DNA of 64,000 nt from Pisaster brevispinus (taxonomy: Eukaryota; Echinodermata; Asteroidea; Forcipulatida; Asteriidae): positions 4,805,421 to 4,869,420 of the forward strand of contig JAMKCF010000006.1 in the NCBI GenBank assembly GCA_023634235.1, written 5' to 3'. Shown here piece after piece: positions 44,096-56,154 of this stretch. The stretch's first letter is position 1. Every line of letters begins with the position of its first letter. A model generated the notes under the pieces. It saw nothing but the letters and a program-made list of their open reading frames with translations. It ran no database searches and was not told the origin of the DNA. A program made the translations under genes and the position numbers.

Positions 44096-44506
44096 CTTTC
44101 TTGCCGGCAATGCGTATATGACTTGGTGTATGTACTACAAGCAGATGGAGACACGGATTTGCCTCTACTCTGATAGGCAATTGGTGCTAATCAAATTGAT
44201 TGCTACAGGAATCGAAGGTTGCAAGTTCAACAGAGTATAACAAGGTTTCCTATAAAAACACCTTGTGTCAAAAAACGGAAAAAGATGCGCGTCGTGGATC
44301 TTCACAGCAATTATGTGCAGTCTTGTTATTCACGCGTTTGCCGTGTAAGGTCTTATTCCCTCTCTTCCCAGAATACGTGGGGATTGTGTGCCCATCGTGG
44401 TAACCAGCCTTTTTTTCCCGGACGTCGCTTTAAAATATCTTTTTTTTATGAATTAAAAGGGGAAAAAGTGACATCCAGATCTTAAGTTTGTTTTATGCAT
44501 GCAGTC
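44096..44506. other. unassigned stretch
   Basis: Short overlapping frames only. Nothing recognised. Confidence 0.45.
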
Positions 44507-44962
44507 AGTTATACACGGATGTATTGTGGTAGACTGGTCCCCTGTCTTTATCCGCAAGGATAAGGACAGGCAATGGTTTTACTGACCCAATGATTCCATT
44601 AGATACAATGATTTCATTGGATAAACGTGCAGTGACGTAAGCTTTCCATATCTGTGTTATGATTGGTCTGCTCCGAAGTGCCGTGTTTGTCAGCTACACC
44701 ATCGTTCAGTAGGAACTTTTCGATCGGCTGCTGCTGCGCGCGTGTACAATTTGTGTGTAATGTTGTTTTGTTCACAGTGTAATGTGCGTACACGTGCGTT
44801 CACGTGCGTGTACACTACGAATCTCCGCCGTGTGAATGGATACGAGGTCATAGGTCCATCTTGCGGGATCTCGCCAGGCGCTCAATGCTGGTATCTGGCG
44901 TTATTCACGAGCCTCGAAGTGTGACGTCAAAAATGTTCTGGCTAGTATTGTGGCAGCCGGTT
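44507..44962 (+). mobile_element. ~450-bp element, forward arm of a distant inverted pair
   Basis: The sequence recurs on the minus strand at 47752-48225. Shared landmarks in order are CTGGTCCCCTGTC, TTTATCC, CAATGA-type words, GCGTCA/GCAGTGACGTAAGCTT, TGTACAAT and TGGTATCTGGCGTTATTCAC followed by GAAGTGTGACGTCA. Divergence is substantial but collinear. Its nature is unknown, and no coding is seen. Confidence 0.6.
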
Positions 44963-47484
44963 GAGACAAAGTGCATGAGTTCAACAGAGGGCGCTTCAAA
45001 CTTTAAAGCGGTTACATCCCGTGAATATCCAAAGGGCCTTGAGCGCAGTATATTCGTCTGTGAGACAACAGTGTACGAGTGAATTGCGAGTTATCAAATT
45101 GGAACCCGCGTCGCAACAGCTCAGGTGATTTTACCTAGTTCAAGTACAGACTCCAGAAGTAAAGTCCGCCTGATCTTACCCCCAAAATATCGCTGAAACT
45201 TTCAAGTGTGTGCTCTCTCGTCGCATGTGAACAAGTAACGGACTTCTTCTAAACCTTTGTCGTGGTTAACGTTACTTTCCCGAAAACTTGTAGGCCCCTA
45301 TGCTATGGTGGGTTTTTTTTTAACTGTTTTTATTAAATCACCTCATGCTTAGTGGTAAAAGAAACCCTTATTCTATCGGCTGAAGTTGGCCAACATTGAG
45401 GTAACGTTGGGGGAGAGGGGCTGACCCGGTTGGGAGGCCCCGAACGGAGCCAATACGTAAAAACGATACTCTTGGAAACCGTCCTTACATTCTGACAATC
45501 TAAGGTCGTGTTGGCGGCCATGGCTACAGCTAAGGCTAGATTCCCGCGTTATTATGAGTTGAAGTATGGGACGTCCTTAGCAGCACCCTTAACAACAGCC
45601 ATAGCCGTGGTTGTGTCAATTCGGGCACGACCTAAGCTCCATTGGTCTTTTCTAAAAGCCGCTTGGTGGCAGCAGACTTGCGAAGAAAAAAATATTGTCT
45701 CTCTCGATTATGGGCACAGCCATCAGAGTGATGCAAACAAACAACATCATTTATTACCTGCATGTCTGATGCCTCAGAACCTCCCCCAAAAATCGTTATG
45801 CGGACGAAACAACTTGGTGTGGATCATGACGCATGGGTAACATTCCACACACGTTGAACTATAAACGGAAGCACAACTCCTTAACATGCGTCACAGATCT
45901 CCCCCCCCCCCATATAGGGATAGTGAAGTAATCGGCCACGATGATGTCATTTTAACAACCTGCGTGCGTTTCATCCTGAAAGCATGACGTAGTGCGGTGA
46001 AGTGCATTGCTACTACTAGATTGATACACCAGTGTGCTTTAACAACGAGTGCAACTCCAATTGGTACATCTATGTAATTTAAGCCGGACATGCGTAAGAG
46101 GATGTATAGTAAATGGGAAAGCAACACATTGTGTACACGTGGATGATTATTGTTCGGGAAACTTGATCAGGTTGATAGCATAATATTTATTAGCACACAA
46201 TCAATAATTTGTAGGCATCAGGACTGATTGGCCCTCTCCACTCTGTCTAGGCCAGCCCGTCGCGACGCGTAGTTACTCGGCGTCGGTCTCGAACATTCTC
46301 GGTATAGGCCTTGGACTTCCAAATCTCGTTTACAAAAAAATTGCTTACTACTAAACATTATTTTTTCGACCTTGTTATTAGTGACTCTCTCAGAGCACAT
46401 TCTGTTCAATATTGACGTGATTTAATTTCATTGCCTTGCAGGGGCGGCCATCTTGTTTTACTTCAATTCAAATCAATGCCACCAAAGCGAGGTTGAACTA
46501 AAGAAACCAGGTAAACCCAATTTTGTTCATGATCATTTGTAATTGATAATCCACCACGGAGTATGACGTAGACGGTATCAGTGGACTACGACCTCGCCGG
46601 TCCAACAAAGTGATACATCTGTCAAAAACCACAAACTTTTTTTAAAATTGGTTCCTATACAAATTATTAATAATACTCATTACTCCTCAAATTTTCAGCA
46701 AGTTTCAAACACGCAATAGTTTCATAATTTCACTAAATTTCTATGAACGACGTGTCACCTGATTTGTCAGATTTACCAGATTTCATACACTGACACACTT
46801 GACAATTCTGCTATAAATTTGGAAAGGCGAGTCTCATCATACAGCCGCGCAATATTGTACATAATGAGAAAACCCGATAGCTGTAAGCCTTAAATTCTGT
46901 ATAAACCCGTAACTGAAACCAAGATTATTATCGAGTGTCCTTCCATAGTTTTTTCTCTTTAAGTATAAAGCCCCGTAATCTTGACCTTTTCCATCCATAG
47001 TGCACACGGGCATCAGATGTCAGTTCTCCCCTGCATCCTCACACATAAACAGAAATCACTTCATACACACTTTAGTGTGCACGTATGAAATTATACCCCC
47101 ACCTCCACCCCCATCCCCGCCCACGCCCACATCCTTCTCACTCCCTCTCGCTCAGACGTCACCCCCGATGTATCCAATAACTTTCCACCGAAATGTGTAA
47201 TGGCCACTTAGCTAATGCATCGTGTTGAGTTTTCTTAGAGTTGTTTAGTAAAGGGTGAAGGGCACCAGAGTAAGATCACACCATCGCTTTGAGCAAAGAC
47301 AAAAGAAAAAATTCTCCGTTCAAAGCTCCATGATGTACTCTGACCCCCCCCCCCCCAAGATGCGCACGAATGACTGCGTATCTAGACGACAAAGGGGCGG
47401 GGATATAATTTCATACCATTTTTGTAGGGGCAAGTATTTTCTATTCGGTGGTGTTAAACTCACACGCAGGTCAGCCCTTGCCCA
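44963..47484. other. region between the inverted arms
   Basis: At 45390-45680 there is a GC-richer block with GGCCATGGCTACAGC and, inverted, CAGCCATAGCCGTGG, which looks like a foldback relic. GGCGGCCATCTTG near 46442 is the reverse of a YY1-like AAGATGGCCGCC. C runs lie at 45901-45911 and 47344-47356. No gene could be supported. Confidence 0.4.
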
Positions 47485-47486
47485 CA

Positions 47487-47600
47487 GCCTCGTTCCATTG
47501 GCAGCGTGTCGTATCGTCCCCGCTCACCACTATTATAACCTAGGGAAGCCACACCGGGGACAACTTGCGCAGCAATATCGTACACCAATGGAAACGAGGC
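47487..47600. repeat. short foldback sequence
   Basis: CCTCGTTCCATTGG at 47488-47501 is mirrored by CCAATGGAAACGAGG at about 47584-47598. Flanking CGTGTCGTATCG and GCAATATCGTACAC extend the match. The 145-codon frame that crosses this region is therefore suspect. Confidence 0.5.
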
Positions 47601-47751
47601 ACTCCCATCTCCCCCTGTCCCAATTCTTCTCAAGGCCTATTGTGCAACGCAATCAGAGTAATTTGAATGAGAGAGTAAATGAACGAAGATGACCTTGCTA
47701 TTTGTTTATTGTTTTTTTAAACAAAAACCTACTACTACTAGGTTTTTTCGC

Positions 47752-48225
47752 CACAGCAGCTAGACCAAACATCTGACGTCACACTTCGCGGCTTGTGAAT
47801 AACGCCAGATACCACCCTAGCCGGATGTTGTCAGATGTACCTTTGACCAAAGCAAGAAATCGATTCGCACGGAGACTTGCAGTCAATTCACACGTACACG
47901 TTCACATTACATAGTGAATAAAACAACACTACATTGTACACAACGTTATGCACATGCTGCATGCAGACGATCAACAGTGCAAGCTGATATGCTATACATC
48001 ACCTCGTAACCTCGAAAAATCATAACCCAGATATGAAAAGCTTGCGTCACAGCACGTTTAACCAATGAAATCATTGTATCCAATGAACTCATTGGGCCTG
48101 TAAGACCAGTACCTATCTTTATCCTTGCGGAAAAAAGACAGGGGACCAGCCTACACAGTAGCCAGCAAGGCGGACTACCGCCCCCTAGCGGTAGCAATGT
48201 ATTCCGTGTTTACATACACGAGACT
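47752..48225 (-). mobile_element. ~450-bp element, reverse arm of the inverted pair
   Basis: On minus it reads CTGGTCCCCTGTC, AAGGATAAAGATAGG, ATGATTTCATTGG-like words, GACGCAAGCTTTTCATATC, TGTACAATG and TGGTATCTGGCGTTATTCAC followed by GAAGTGTGACGTCA. This is collinear with 44507-44962. An additional ~40 bp with CGCTAGGGGGCGGTAG is present here only. Confidence 0.6.
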
Positions 48226-51200
48226 AGCTATAACAAACATTTGACTGTTAGTTTCTTAATTTGAAATAGTACGAAAGCGGCCAACAAACAAACAAACAAA
48301 ATAAGCAGACACCCCAACAAACAAACAAACAAACAAACAAACAACAATGCGAATCCGTTATTACGGATTCACAATCCGTTACTACAGACAACACTATTTC
48401 ATGAGATTATCTACCAAAGAAAAAAAAGGGGAGAAACGCAAATTTACGTCGCTTAAAAAAAATATGGTTTCTAAGTTTGTTGTGCCACAACTTTAAGTTG
48501 TATTAACGGGCGTCCATGATATGCATATCATATAGTGTAAACAAAAACTGTCATTGAGGTTGACGTGGATAAACCTCAAATATTGAGCAATAGACTCGGA
48601 TCACGCCAAAGCAAGCCAAGGGAGGTTTGTAGACCGTGGGAGGCAAGCACTGACGTCTTTGGTGAGCTTGGCGAGGCAATGACGTCAACGTAGGGCGATT
48701 GCAAGCTGCTTTGGAAGTGTTACAGCGCCCCTTCGTGGGGGCTTTTTTAAATTGTTGAATCTGACGATGCCTGTGTCGTGAAGTAATCTTTGATGGGCAG
48801 GTTTGTGTATTAGGATAAGCAAATGCCTTCAAGGGAATGTAGAGCATTTAGGCGTGAAATTGTAAAAGTGGGGAGTTAATAACGGTGTTTCTGGTTCTTG
48901 GCGAGCGCTTCCTTCCGGACTGTGATCTTTTGATGAATGTGACGACTTGATTGACCAAAAATATATTTATAAAAAAAGTTTATAAATATTTATTATTATT
49001 TAATATGTAGGGTCATCAATTTTTTTCAAGGTAATGCTAGTTTATAGGCAAAATTATCAAGAAATATACAATAAAAGTCACTTGTGAAACTTTTAGTATT
49101 GGATACAGTGTCTACATGATGAGAGAACGGCAAAGAAAATGTCAGGGTATTTTCATCAAGAAAGTCGAAGTTGTCGACGCTTAAGCGAGGTGACAGCGGG
49201 TACCAACTGCATCTATGGCCTTTTTGGGGGGGCGTGTTCAAACAGACATGGCTGAATTATCCAAACTTGTCGACATATGTTTATTTATTTCTAATCAATG
49301 GGGACAATTCAGCCTTCCACGCTTAAGCGAGTGAGGTTGTCGATCACCCTTATCGTAAAATGCACTGCACTTCTAGACATCCGGGACAGCAAGTGTTTGC
49401 TGTTAATGATGATTAAGTGTAGCATTTAGCAGGATGCTTACCACCTTTACTATCTTTATAAAAAGTAGGTTTTCGGATAAAACTACGAAATTGACCATTA
49501 TTTACCAAACAGCCAATGTTTGAAACAAACATCCTCCGTCTAAAGGTTTGACGGAGGCGTAAAATGGCCATTTCCATTTCTATTTGCTTCTTTTTGACAC
49601 ATGTGTCTTGCTTCCCATGACCGTAGATCGTGGTTACCAGAATTCCACCAACTTGAAAATGTATTTGGTTTGTTTTCGAGAGGTTGAGAGACTTTAAGAT
49701 ATTGTATTTTTGAGTATTAAGCAAACTTATTTACTGTGGTGTATCCTTGATTCTGAGACAGGCAGTCTTCGTGCGCCTTGTTCGTCTTCTAACCATTCTT
49801 ACGTGTATACGAAATGTCTAGTGCGAGCCTACTTTTTCTACCTCGTCTTTTCGTTTTTCGAAATAAGATTTAGTTTTTGTCCTATACATTTCCAGATTTG
49901 TACACACAAATTGTCAGAAAAATTGGAAAAACGATATGACGACTGATGTTTGTACCAAACTTAGGTAAATGATCTGTTCTTTCCGAATAAAGTTTCAACT
50001 TATTTTGTCGCTTTCTTTTTCCTTAATGTCACAAAAACTGCTGTAGTTCAGAGTATCCAAGGATTTAGTTGACAATTTCTGTGTAAAAAAAACAAATGAT
50101 TGTTCCTTCGCCATTCTTATTATGGTGAAGGATATCGTGCATATACATGTTGGTCTATGTCCTTCAGGCGTGCTCGATCCCCAATCGTTCTTATTCTGAT
50201 TTCATTTGATGATGTCATAGAGACGTGAGTGTCTCCTTGCTGCGTAGCTCCTAATGGTGACGTCACCAGGTGTGTGGCTGATCACCTGAAGGATCGATGC
50301 CAGGTACGACCCCCCACCCCCACCCCTGCAGCGCTTTACATTACAAGCCTCTGTTATAATCGATTCTTTATACTGAGGACAAAAGCAGTGATTTAAAGAG
50401 GGGGGAACTTGGGAGTTATTAAGGAATAAGAAGACACTAGGACAGGTCATAAACAACACGATTCATTTTATTAATATTTTTGCTTTAATTGTCACGTCCG
50501 GAATCCGAAGGATGACTTGTTGTTGTCGCAAATGGACAAAAACTGTCCGTCAGTTGTTGATAAACATTAAAGCATTTACCTCTAGTTAGGCTCATCATAA
50601 ATGGTATCCTTCTCGTTTCCATGACGATCGTTTTCGCATAAACAACAAAAACAAGTTCTCTACGTGTAGTTAGTATGTTTACATCCAGTAGAGTATGCTT
50701 GATGTGTTCTTTTTCAGTTTTACATAACCAATGGCTCCAAATTATTTTTACCTTCTTGGGTTGCACAGAGCCCGTATAATTGTCCTTACCAACAACTCAA
50801 ACTTCCAAAACAAGTTTCTAAAAATGATATTGGTTTGTTGGATTTTAGTATACGCCATGCAGGTTTTAAACGTCATGACCCTGTGACGCTTTTCGGTTGT
50901 TTGCGCAGCATCTAAATGTAGCCCTATACTAACAATATGTAACGTGGGTTCGATTTCAGAAAACACTAAAGGTTAATTTTGAGATGCATTGTAATTTTTT
51001 GCCCTGGGCTGGTGTTTTTTTTTGGTTTTTTTTGACATCAGGCTTGCTTTTATAGAAAACAAGATTGATACACAGTTGGTATCAATCCTAGCTCTTTGGT
51101 GATCTTTTATAACTAGTTGCCGTTATTCAGCAAACTTTGTCAGCAAAGTATTCTTGTACTTGAGCAGCTGCATTAACTCGGGCCCGGATTATGTAGTAAT

Positions 51201-51309
51201 GATTATTTCGTGACAAGAAAGTCATGACACGTGGTTATCAATAGACCCCTTGCATTGGCTGCCATCACCTGAGGTCAAACAAAGGAAACATGCGAGCGCG
51301 TACGCGCCA
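48226..51309. other. stretch without recognised genes
   Basis: (AAAC)n tracts at 48284-48300 and 48318-48345. TGACGTCA-like sites sit near 48650 and 48680. CCTCCGTCTAAAGGTTTGACGGAGG at 49531-49555 is a hairpin. Frames at 49413-49724 and 50202-50766 show no recognisable domain. Confidence 0.45.
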
Positions 51310-51522
51310 TGCACAACTCTCAGCCAATGATAGGTCTTCCTTTGACATTAGTGGGGGCGCTGTTTGGGCTTGTGGCATCATTTGTGGCACGGGGTCTATA
51401 AATGAAGCTACGGAACGGCTCCTGTTTACAGCTTACTTATAACATATTATACATCAGTTTCATCTGTCATCTGCCTCTAGTCGGTTCTTCGGTCGATTTG
51501 CTATTGAACAAAATAAGCCAAG
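51310..51522 (+). promoter_or_regulatory. possible plus-strand promoter (CCAAT + TATA)
   Basis: CAGCCAATGATAGG at about 51311 and TCTATAAATG at 51396 are spaced like proximal promoter elements. A CpG-containing leader follows, and the first ATG is at 51522 (MIAHANRCYRGMGNASPVER..., 30 codons, then stop). A similar string, TTACTTATAACATATT, occurs at 51435 and 59508. No exon with a strong donor was found. Confidence 0.25.
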
Positions 51523-51783
51523 ATGATCGCGCACGCAAACCGTTGTTACAGAGGGATGGGAAATGCGTCGCCAGTTGAACGTATTTTTAGTAGTTACGCA
51601 AAGTTGTGGTACTAAAATTAAATCTCATTGTATAACACATTAAAAATAGTAAGTCTGCTGACGTTGTTCAAGTTTCTGTCTTCGAACTGAATGAAATCTA
51701 GGAAACGTTTGTAAAGCGAGTTAAACAGACAGCTAGCAGCCTTCATTTCAAAAATGTATAATATATCAACATATATTACTAAT

Positions 51784-51970
51784 AGGGGAGATGGCCTCAG
51801 CTTTCCTTCGTCAGAGGCATAAACAAGCACAAACACAAACACAATAGTTCCATTTGTAGCAAAAAGAGGAGCACGGGGTTAAAGGAGGTATCCAGAAAAA
51901 AGTGGGAAATTTATAGCAATCAAAGTTAGTAATTTACCAACAATGGGGTGGCTAAGAACCAATCAGAGTA
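51784..51970 (-). mobile_element. Penelope-like element 3' terminus, minus-strand copy
   Basis: On minus: TTACTCTGATTGGTTCTTAG, CCCCATTGTTGG, CTCCTCTTTTTGCTACAAAT, GTTTGTGCTTGTTTATGCCT, CTGACGAAGG, AAAGCTGAGG and CCATCTCCCC. Stem II of the hammerhead-like block (about 14 nt) is precisely missing. Nothing upstream of the terminal ~190 bp remains. Confidence 0.6.
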
Positions 51971-52019
51971 ATGACATAAATCTATATATATATTAAATAT
52001 ATACATAAATTTATGTCAT
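51971..52019. repeat. palindrome bordering the PLE copy
   Basis: ATGACATAAAT at 51971-51981 is mirrored exactly by ATTTATGTCAT at 52009-52019, with an AT-only centre. It abuts the 5' truncation point of the minus-strand PLE fragment. Confidence 0.7.
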
Positions 52020-52109
52020 TGAACTATAGAAGAGGAAAGAAAGTCTTATAAAAAGCTAAAGAATGGAAAATGTACTCTTCCCAAAACCAATCATTTATCA
52101 GTGTTTAAA

Positions 52110-52480
52110 GGGAACATATACCTTTGTTTTTGGAACTGCTCGATTGTTTAATCCTTTATAAACGTAGATATATACAATAAAACTAACCTGTGACAATTTC
52201 ATTTCAAGAGGTGGTAGAGTTGAGATGTCGGTAATGTCCACCCAGGAAGGGAAAAAAACGTAATTGGAATACACAATCTGAGGAACGTTACTGACAGTAA
52301 CGTTTCTAAGATTCAAATTTGGGGGGGGGGACTGATATCTTTTTCCATAACGACATTACTTCGAAGTGCAATGATTCTGAAAATGCTTTATATTACCGAA
52401 AGCTGCTGTACTTCTGATGAAGTAAGTTGTAATTGCTATTAATTTTAAGAGTGATTACCAAACGTATATATACCCTTTAA
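52110..52480 (+). repeat. dispersed ~380-bp repeat, copy 3
   Basis: ATACCTTTGTTTTTGGAACT, AACCTGTGACAATTTC, GAATACACAATCTGAGGAAC, GTAACGTTTCTAAGATTC, GATATCTTTTTCCATAAC and ACTTCGAAGTGCAATG match copy 1. It ends ATTTTAAGAGTGATTACC and has an internal G run near 52321. Confidence 0.75.
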
Positions 52481-52521
52481 GAATACATTCCACGAAGGCT
52501 ATACAGAGGCTTTCGACCCCT

Positions 52522-52537
52522 CCCCCCCCCCCCCCCC
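52522..52537. repeat. 16-bp C homopolymer
   Basis: Follows GACCCCT and directly precedes GTCC. Confidence 0.9.
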
Positions 52538-53654
52538 GTCCAACTGACGGAAGTGCGACACCGTGAACGAAGTGATCAGTCGAGGTTTTTACAGTAGTCA
52601 TGCCTTTTTAAAGCATGCAAGGATGAAGAGATTACGTGTGATATCATAATATTTGTATTGCTACGCATTAGAAGAAAGCATTGTCGGCAGCGGTCGTCGA
52701 CCTGAGATGCTATCACCTACGTGTTTGAATCTCGCACGATATGAAGTAAATGAATCGGTCTGAAACGGGATTCGCGAGACGATTGGCTTAGCGAGAGGGG
52801 AAAGCTGGCGTGTCAGACGGACTGAATCATTAAAGTTGCATGGCCCGGTTGTCGCAGACGGACAGTGTCTTCTCTAAAAATTGTTGTCTTTGGCGAATTT
52901 TTGGCAGACGATGCTGTTTTAAAACGAATGACATACACAAACGTTCGAACATGCCTCGGCCAACAACAAACATGTATGTTTTGTTTGTAGATGGCTGATG
53001 GACGTGAGATAATGTTGGGACTATTTTGTTTGTTTTTTATTGTTATTTTTTTTAACTACCACTTAGCTACCACCATTGGTGGACTTGTTCGTGCATTACC
53101 TTAAATGCCATCGTATAGCTTCTCCAAAGTTTGAAAACATCCACTTGAAATTGAAGACAACATTTATGGGCCAAATTTGCCAAAATAAGGACCCAGCCTC
53201 TCTACACCGTTTATAAAATACAGTCGCTCTCTATAAATTTGACAAACTTAATTATGTTTGAACCAACAAAGGGCGGCAATTTTGTCTTTGTTTGAATGGC
53301 ATTTGGTCTGGAAAAGGGTATTAAAGTTCATTTCCATCGATCAAAAACACACTGGACAATAAAACCGTCCTGTTAAAATGTCCACAAAACTGGATGGTCT
53401 GGTTTTAGAGCAAACAACGAAGAACAGTCTATATTAATTTTGTCCGGACTTATTGCAATTTCATGTAAACGTGTGGTATTTAGATTGTTGTCATAGAAAT
53501 AAGCAACTGTGGTTCTTGGGGTTCTCAACTTTCTTTCTTTCTTTTTTTTTCCTTCTTTTTTTCTTGTAAGTCCACCCCAAACAAAGCCACGCTCAGTAAA
53601 GGGAATAAAAGAAGAAAACATTTTAAGATAAGGAAAAAAATCAGGGGAGCTGAA
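52538..53654. other. stretch without recognised genes
   Basis: 52660-52860 is slightly GC-richer, without an identifiable exon. T-rich and C/T-rich tracts lie at 53029-53053 and 53528-53565. Confidence 0.45.
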
Positions 53655-53781
53655 TTGAAATTCCTCAACAGTCTAGATTGTAGTAATGAGGGAAACATAC
53701 ACAAACAGGCAATGAGTGTACTGGGTGAGAACAAGCAGAAACCCTGGGCTCATGCACGTACACCCTGGAAAGAGGAACCAG
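53655..53781 (-). pseudogene. LINE reverse-transcriptase ORF, 3' piece
   Basis: On minus the frame gives LVPLSRVYVHEPRVSACSHP, VHSLPVCVCFPHYYNLDC, then TGA. This resembles the C-terminal segment after reverse transcriptase in Jockey/CR1-like non-LTR elements (LVP...R.S...H...V.LP...FP..YNL). The FFPRT-W-LP part is deleted. It continues the piece on the other side of the foldback element. Confidence 0.45.
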
Positions 53782-53951
53782 CAGCCGATTTCACGAAACG
53801 CTAGGATTAATCCTATCTCGAGTTAGGACGAGTAACTAGTCCTAACTTAAGATTAATCTTAAGGTTTACATGTTACAGTGCAAGGCTGGGACTCGTCCTA
53901 AGTCCTAAGATTAATCCTAAGTTAGGAAGAGTTTGGTGAAATCGACGGCTG
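53782..53951. mobile_element. 170-bp palindromic foldback element (AGGATTAATCCT type)
   Basis: Ends are CAGCCGATTTCACGAAAC and, inverted, CAGCCGTCGATTTCACCAAAC. The body is built from AGGATTAATC, CCTAACTTAAG and GAGTTAGGACGAG words in both orientations. It sits inside a decayed LINE frame, so its insertion is relatively younger. No clear target duplication: left flank AACCAG, right flank GTCGGA. Confidence 0.75.
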
Positions 53952-54102
53952 GTCGGACACACTGGTGGCACATTTACCATGAAAATATCCGTTAAAAAAA
54001 GATGCCGGGAAAGAGGTTGTAACATTGATCCCAACTCGTCACCAACAAGATTAACAATACGCTTCTGCACTCTATCTAATGTAGATACGGAAATATTTCT
54101 CT
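53952..54102 (-). pseudogene. LINE reverse-transcriptase ORF, 5' piece
   Basis: On minus: RNISVSTLDRVQKRIVNLVG, DELGSMLQPLSR. LDRVQKR-V-LVG-LQPLS is typical of the region just downstream of the RT domain in Jockey/CR1/I-like LINEs. In another frame YFHGKCATSVSDQ follows, the usual continuation (YRYFHGKC), so a frameshift lies between. Upstream similarity stops near 54102, which suggests 5' truncation. Confidence 0.6.
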
Positions 54103-55435
54103 GGGTAATTGGTACTGGTATGGAATTTATAACCAGTGAGCTTTCATCAGCAGCTTTAGTTTTTCAGTTATCTTCTTTTGATAAACTCACTGACACTAGG
54201 TCCCTTACACAGCCCTGTGAGGACTAGCAGCAGTGACTGTTGGCTGTAGTTAGTGGTCATAGAGATAATTGTTCGGTTTTTTTAATTGAACTAGATTTGA
54301 TTTGTACACCTTGATGCTATTCACATAAACCCTAACGCAAGCTGCGCACATACACGCACGAACACAGCCCGCATGTCAACCACCCTGCATAATATTGGCT
54401 GCTCGCTGTCATCGTTTTGAATTTCCTAATTACATACTTCATTTACTAGACATACTCCACCTGTGTTAATTGCTAACAAAAGCGCAGCTGAATTATATCA
54501 GGATGTATTTACCATAAAATCAAACCCAATCAATTACAAGTATTGCTCGAATGACGTCAATCAAAATAGATGAGCCATCATACATTTTGGGAAAATGAGA
54601 TTATCATTTATCTATCATTATTCACAGTGCATTTTAATGATCCCGAAAAAAAAACACCGTTGCCTTCTTAGATTGCAACGATGAATTAATATGAACGTGC
54701 ACCAAACCCTGGACAATAAAACATGTACACAATTTCCAACGTGACCAACCAATGTAATGCAAATGTGGCAGATGGCGTGTTTAACGGTCTTTGTTATAGG
54801 ATTGATTATAAATAAATACAAATTAAATCTTCGTTAAGTTTTAGTTTGAAATTTTACAGATTAGAACTTTCTTCTTCTGAAAACTCTAAAATCGTTTTGT
54901 TTTAACGCAAGAGCTGATTTCGGTTGTTACAACCGATTTCGAGGACAATGTGTTTACATGCTGAAAATTGTGCATGGTTTTTCACTATTTTTTCCTTACT
55001 CACATGACGGATTAAGCCCAATTTGTTGAAGTTTTTTATTTCATTTATGTCTGATCACTCGAAACTAGAACACTGTCTGTGACTAATCTATCAGCTCTAC
55101 CAATCCTGTATAATACTTTTTTTTTAACTAGTCGAGTTCATGGCATCTAAAATCAAATGATGTACGATTGCCTTTAGGTAAATATTCTCTTTTTCTCTGC
55201 GAGGAAGAGAGGATAATCCCTCCAAAAACAAAAGTTATTCTTGAAGCATGTCTGTTATTTCACTAAAGAATCTGCGTACACATAAAACACTAGTTCCGTC
55301 CATCTTTGCTTTCTCCCCTAAGTCCACGGATGTTCTGGAAACCCCCAAAATGTAATTCCGTCTTACGTAAACAAGACCCAAGAAACCACAGTTTTCATTT
55401 TTGCTCGGATCGTTCTTAAAAGCAAGTTCTTGCGT
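54103..55435. other. stretch without recognised genes
   Basis: No exon or repeat boundary seen. Confidence 0.45.
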
Positions 55436-55444
55436 CTATAAAAG
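55436..55444 (+). promoter_or_regulatory. TATA box
   Basis: CTATAAAAG is a close match to the TATA consensus. CACGTG (55473-55478) and TGACGTCA (55490-55497) lie 30-60 bp downstream. A start near 55467 would give a very short leader before the ATG at 55479. Confidence 0.4.
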
Positions 55445-55478
55445 CGCTCCTGGGTCTACCAGCTTTTACGACCACGTG

Positions 55479-55508
55479 ATGGTTGTCGTGACGTCACAGT
55501 TGACAAGG
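55479..55508 (+). CDS. possible first coding exon
   Basis: ATG at 55479 has G at -3 and G at +4. Ten codons (MVVVTSQLTR) end at the donor AGG|GTAAGAG in phase 0, 42 bp below the TATA box. The combination of TATA, initiation context and donor is suggestive. The peptide itself carries no identity, and the E-box and CRE-like words inside it could equally be the functional content. Confidence 0.3.
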
Positions 55509-55964
55509 GTAAGAGTTCATTGAGGGTCTCTTTAAGTCAGCCCACCCTACTTAACATTAGAACAACATACCGCCTAGGAGGTAATGTTATGTTTATTATT
55601 GCTTTTAAATAGGCCCATGATATCCAAAATATGTCTATGCAATAATTTCTTTACAAAAGGTTTTATAATTGGATACTAAACTGCATGTGTTGGCGATGAA
55701 TGATTTTTTAAAATAATAAATACAGCCAAAAGCAACATTTCATAAAGAAAAGTGTCACCAAAAAGGCAGCAAACAAATAATCAAATAAATACAAATTAAT
55801 AAATGAATCAGTGGGACACAGTGTACACAATTCGGCCGAGTGAGATAATTTCGGATGACTTTGTACCACAAGCAGCGAAGCTTAGGGGTTAGGTTAAGGT
55901 GGGCACGTGCCCCGTTTGCCGCTTTTCGGCACTAATGCTGTTTGTGGTTGTTGTTGCTGTTGTT

Positions 55965-56154
<190 letters not shown>

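Noticed and set aside
47255..47692. 145-codon plus-strand frame
   Set aside because: It crosses a C run and an inverted repeat and shows no domain, signal peptide or splice support.
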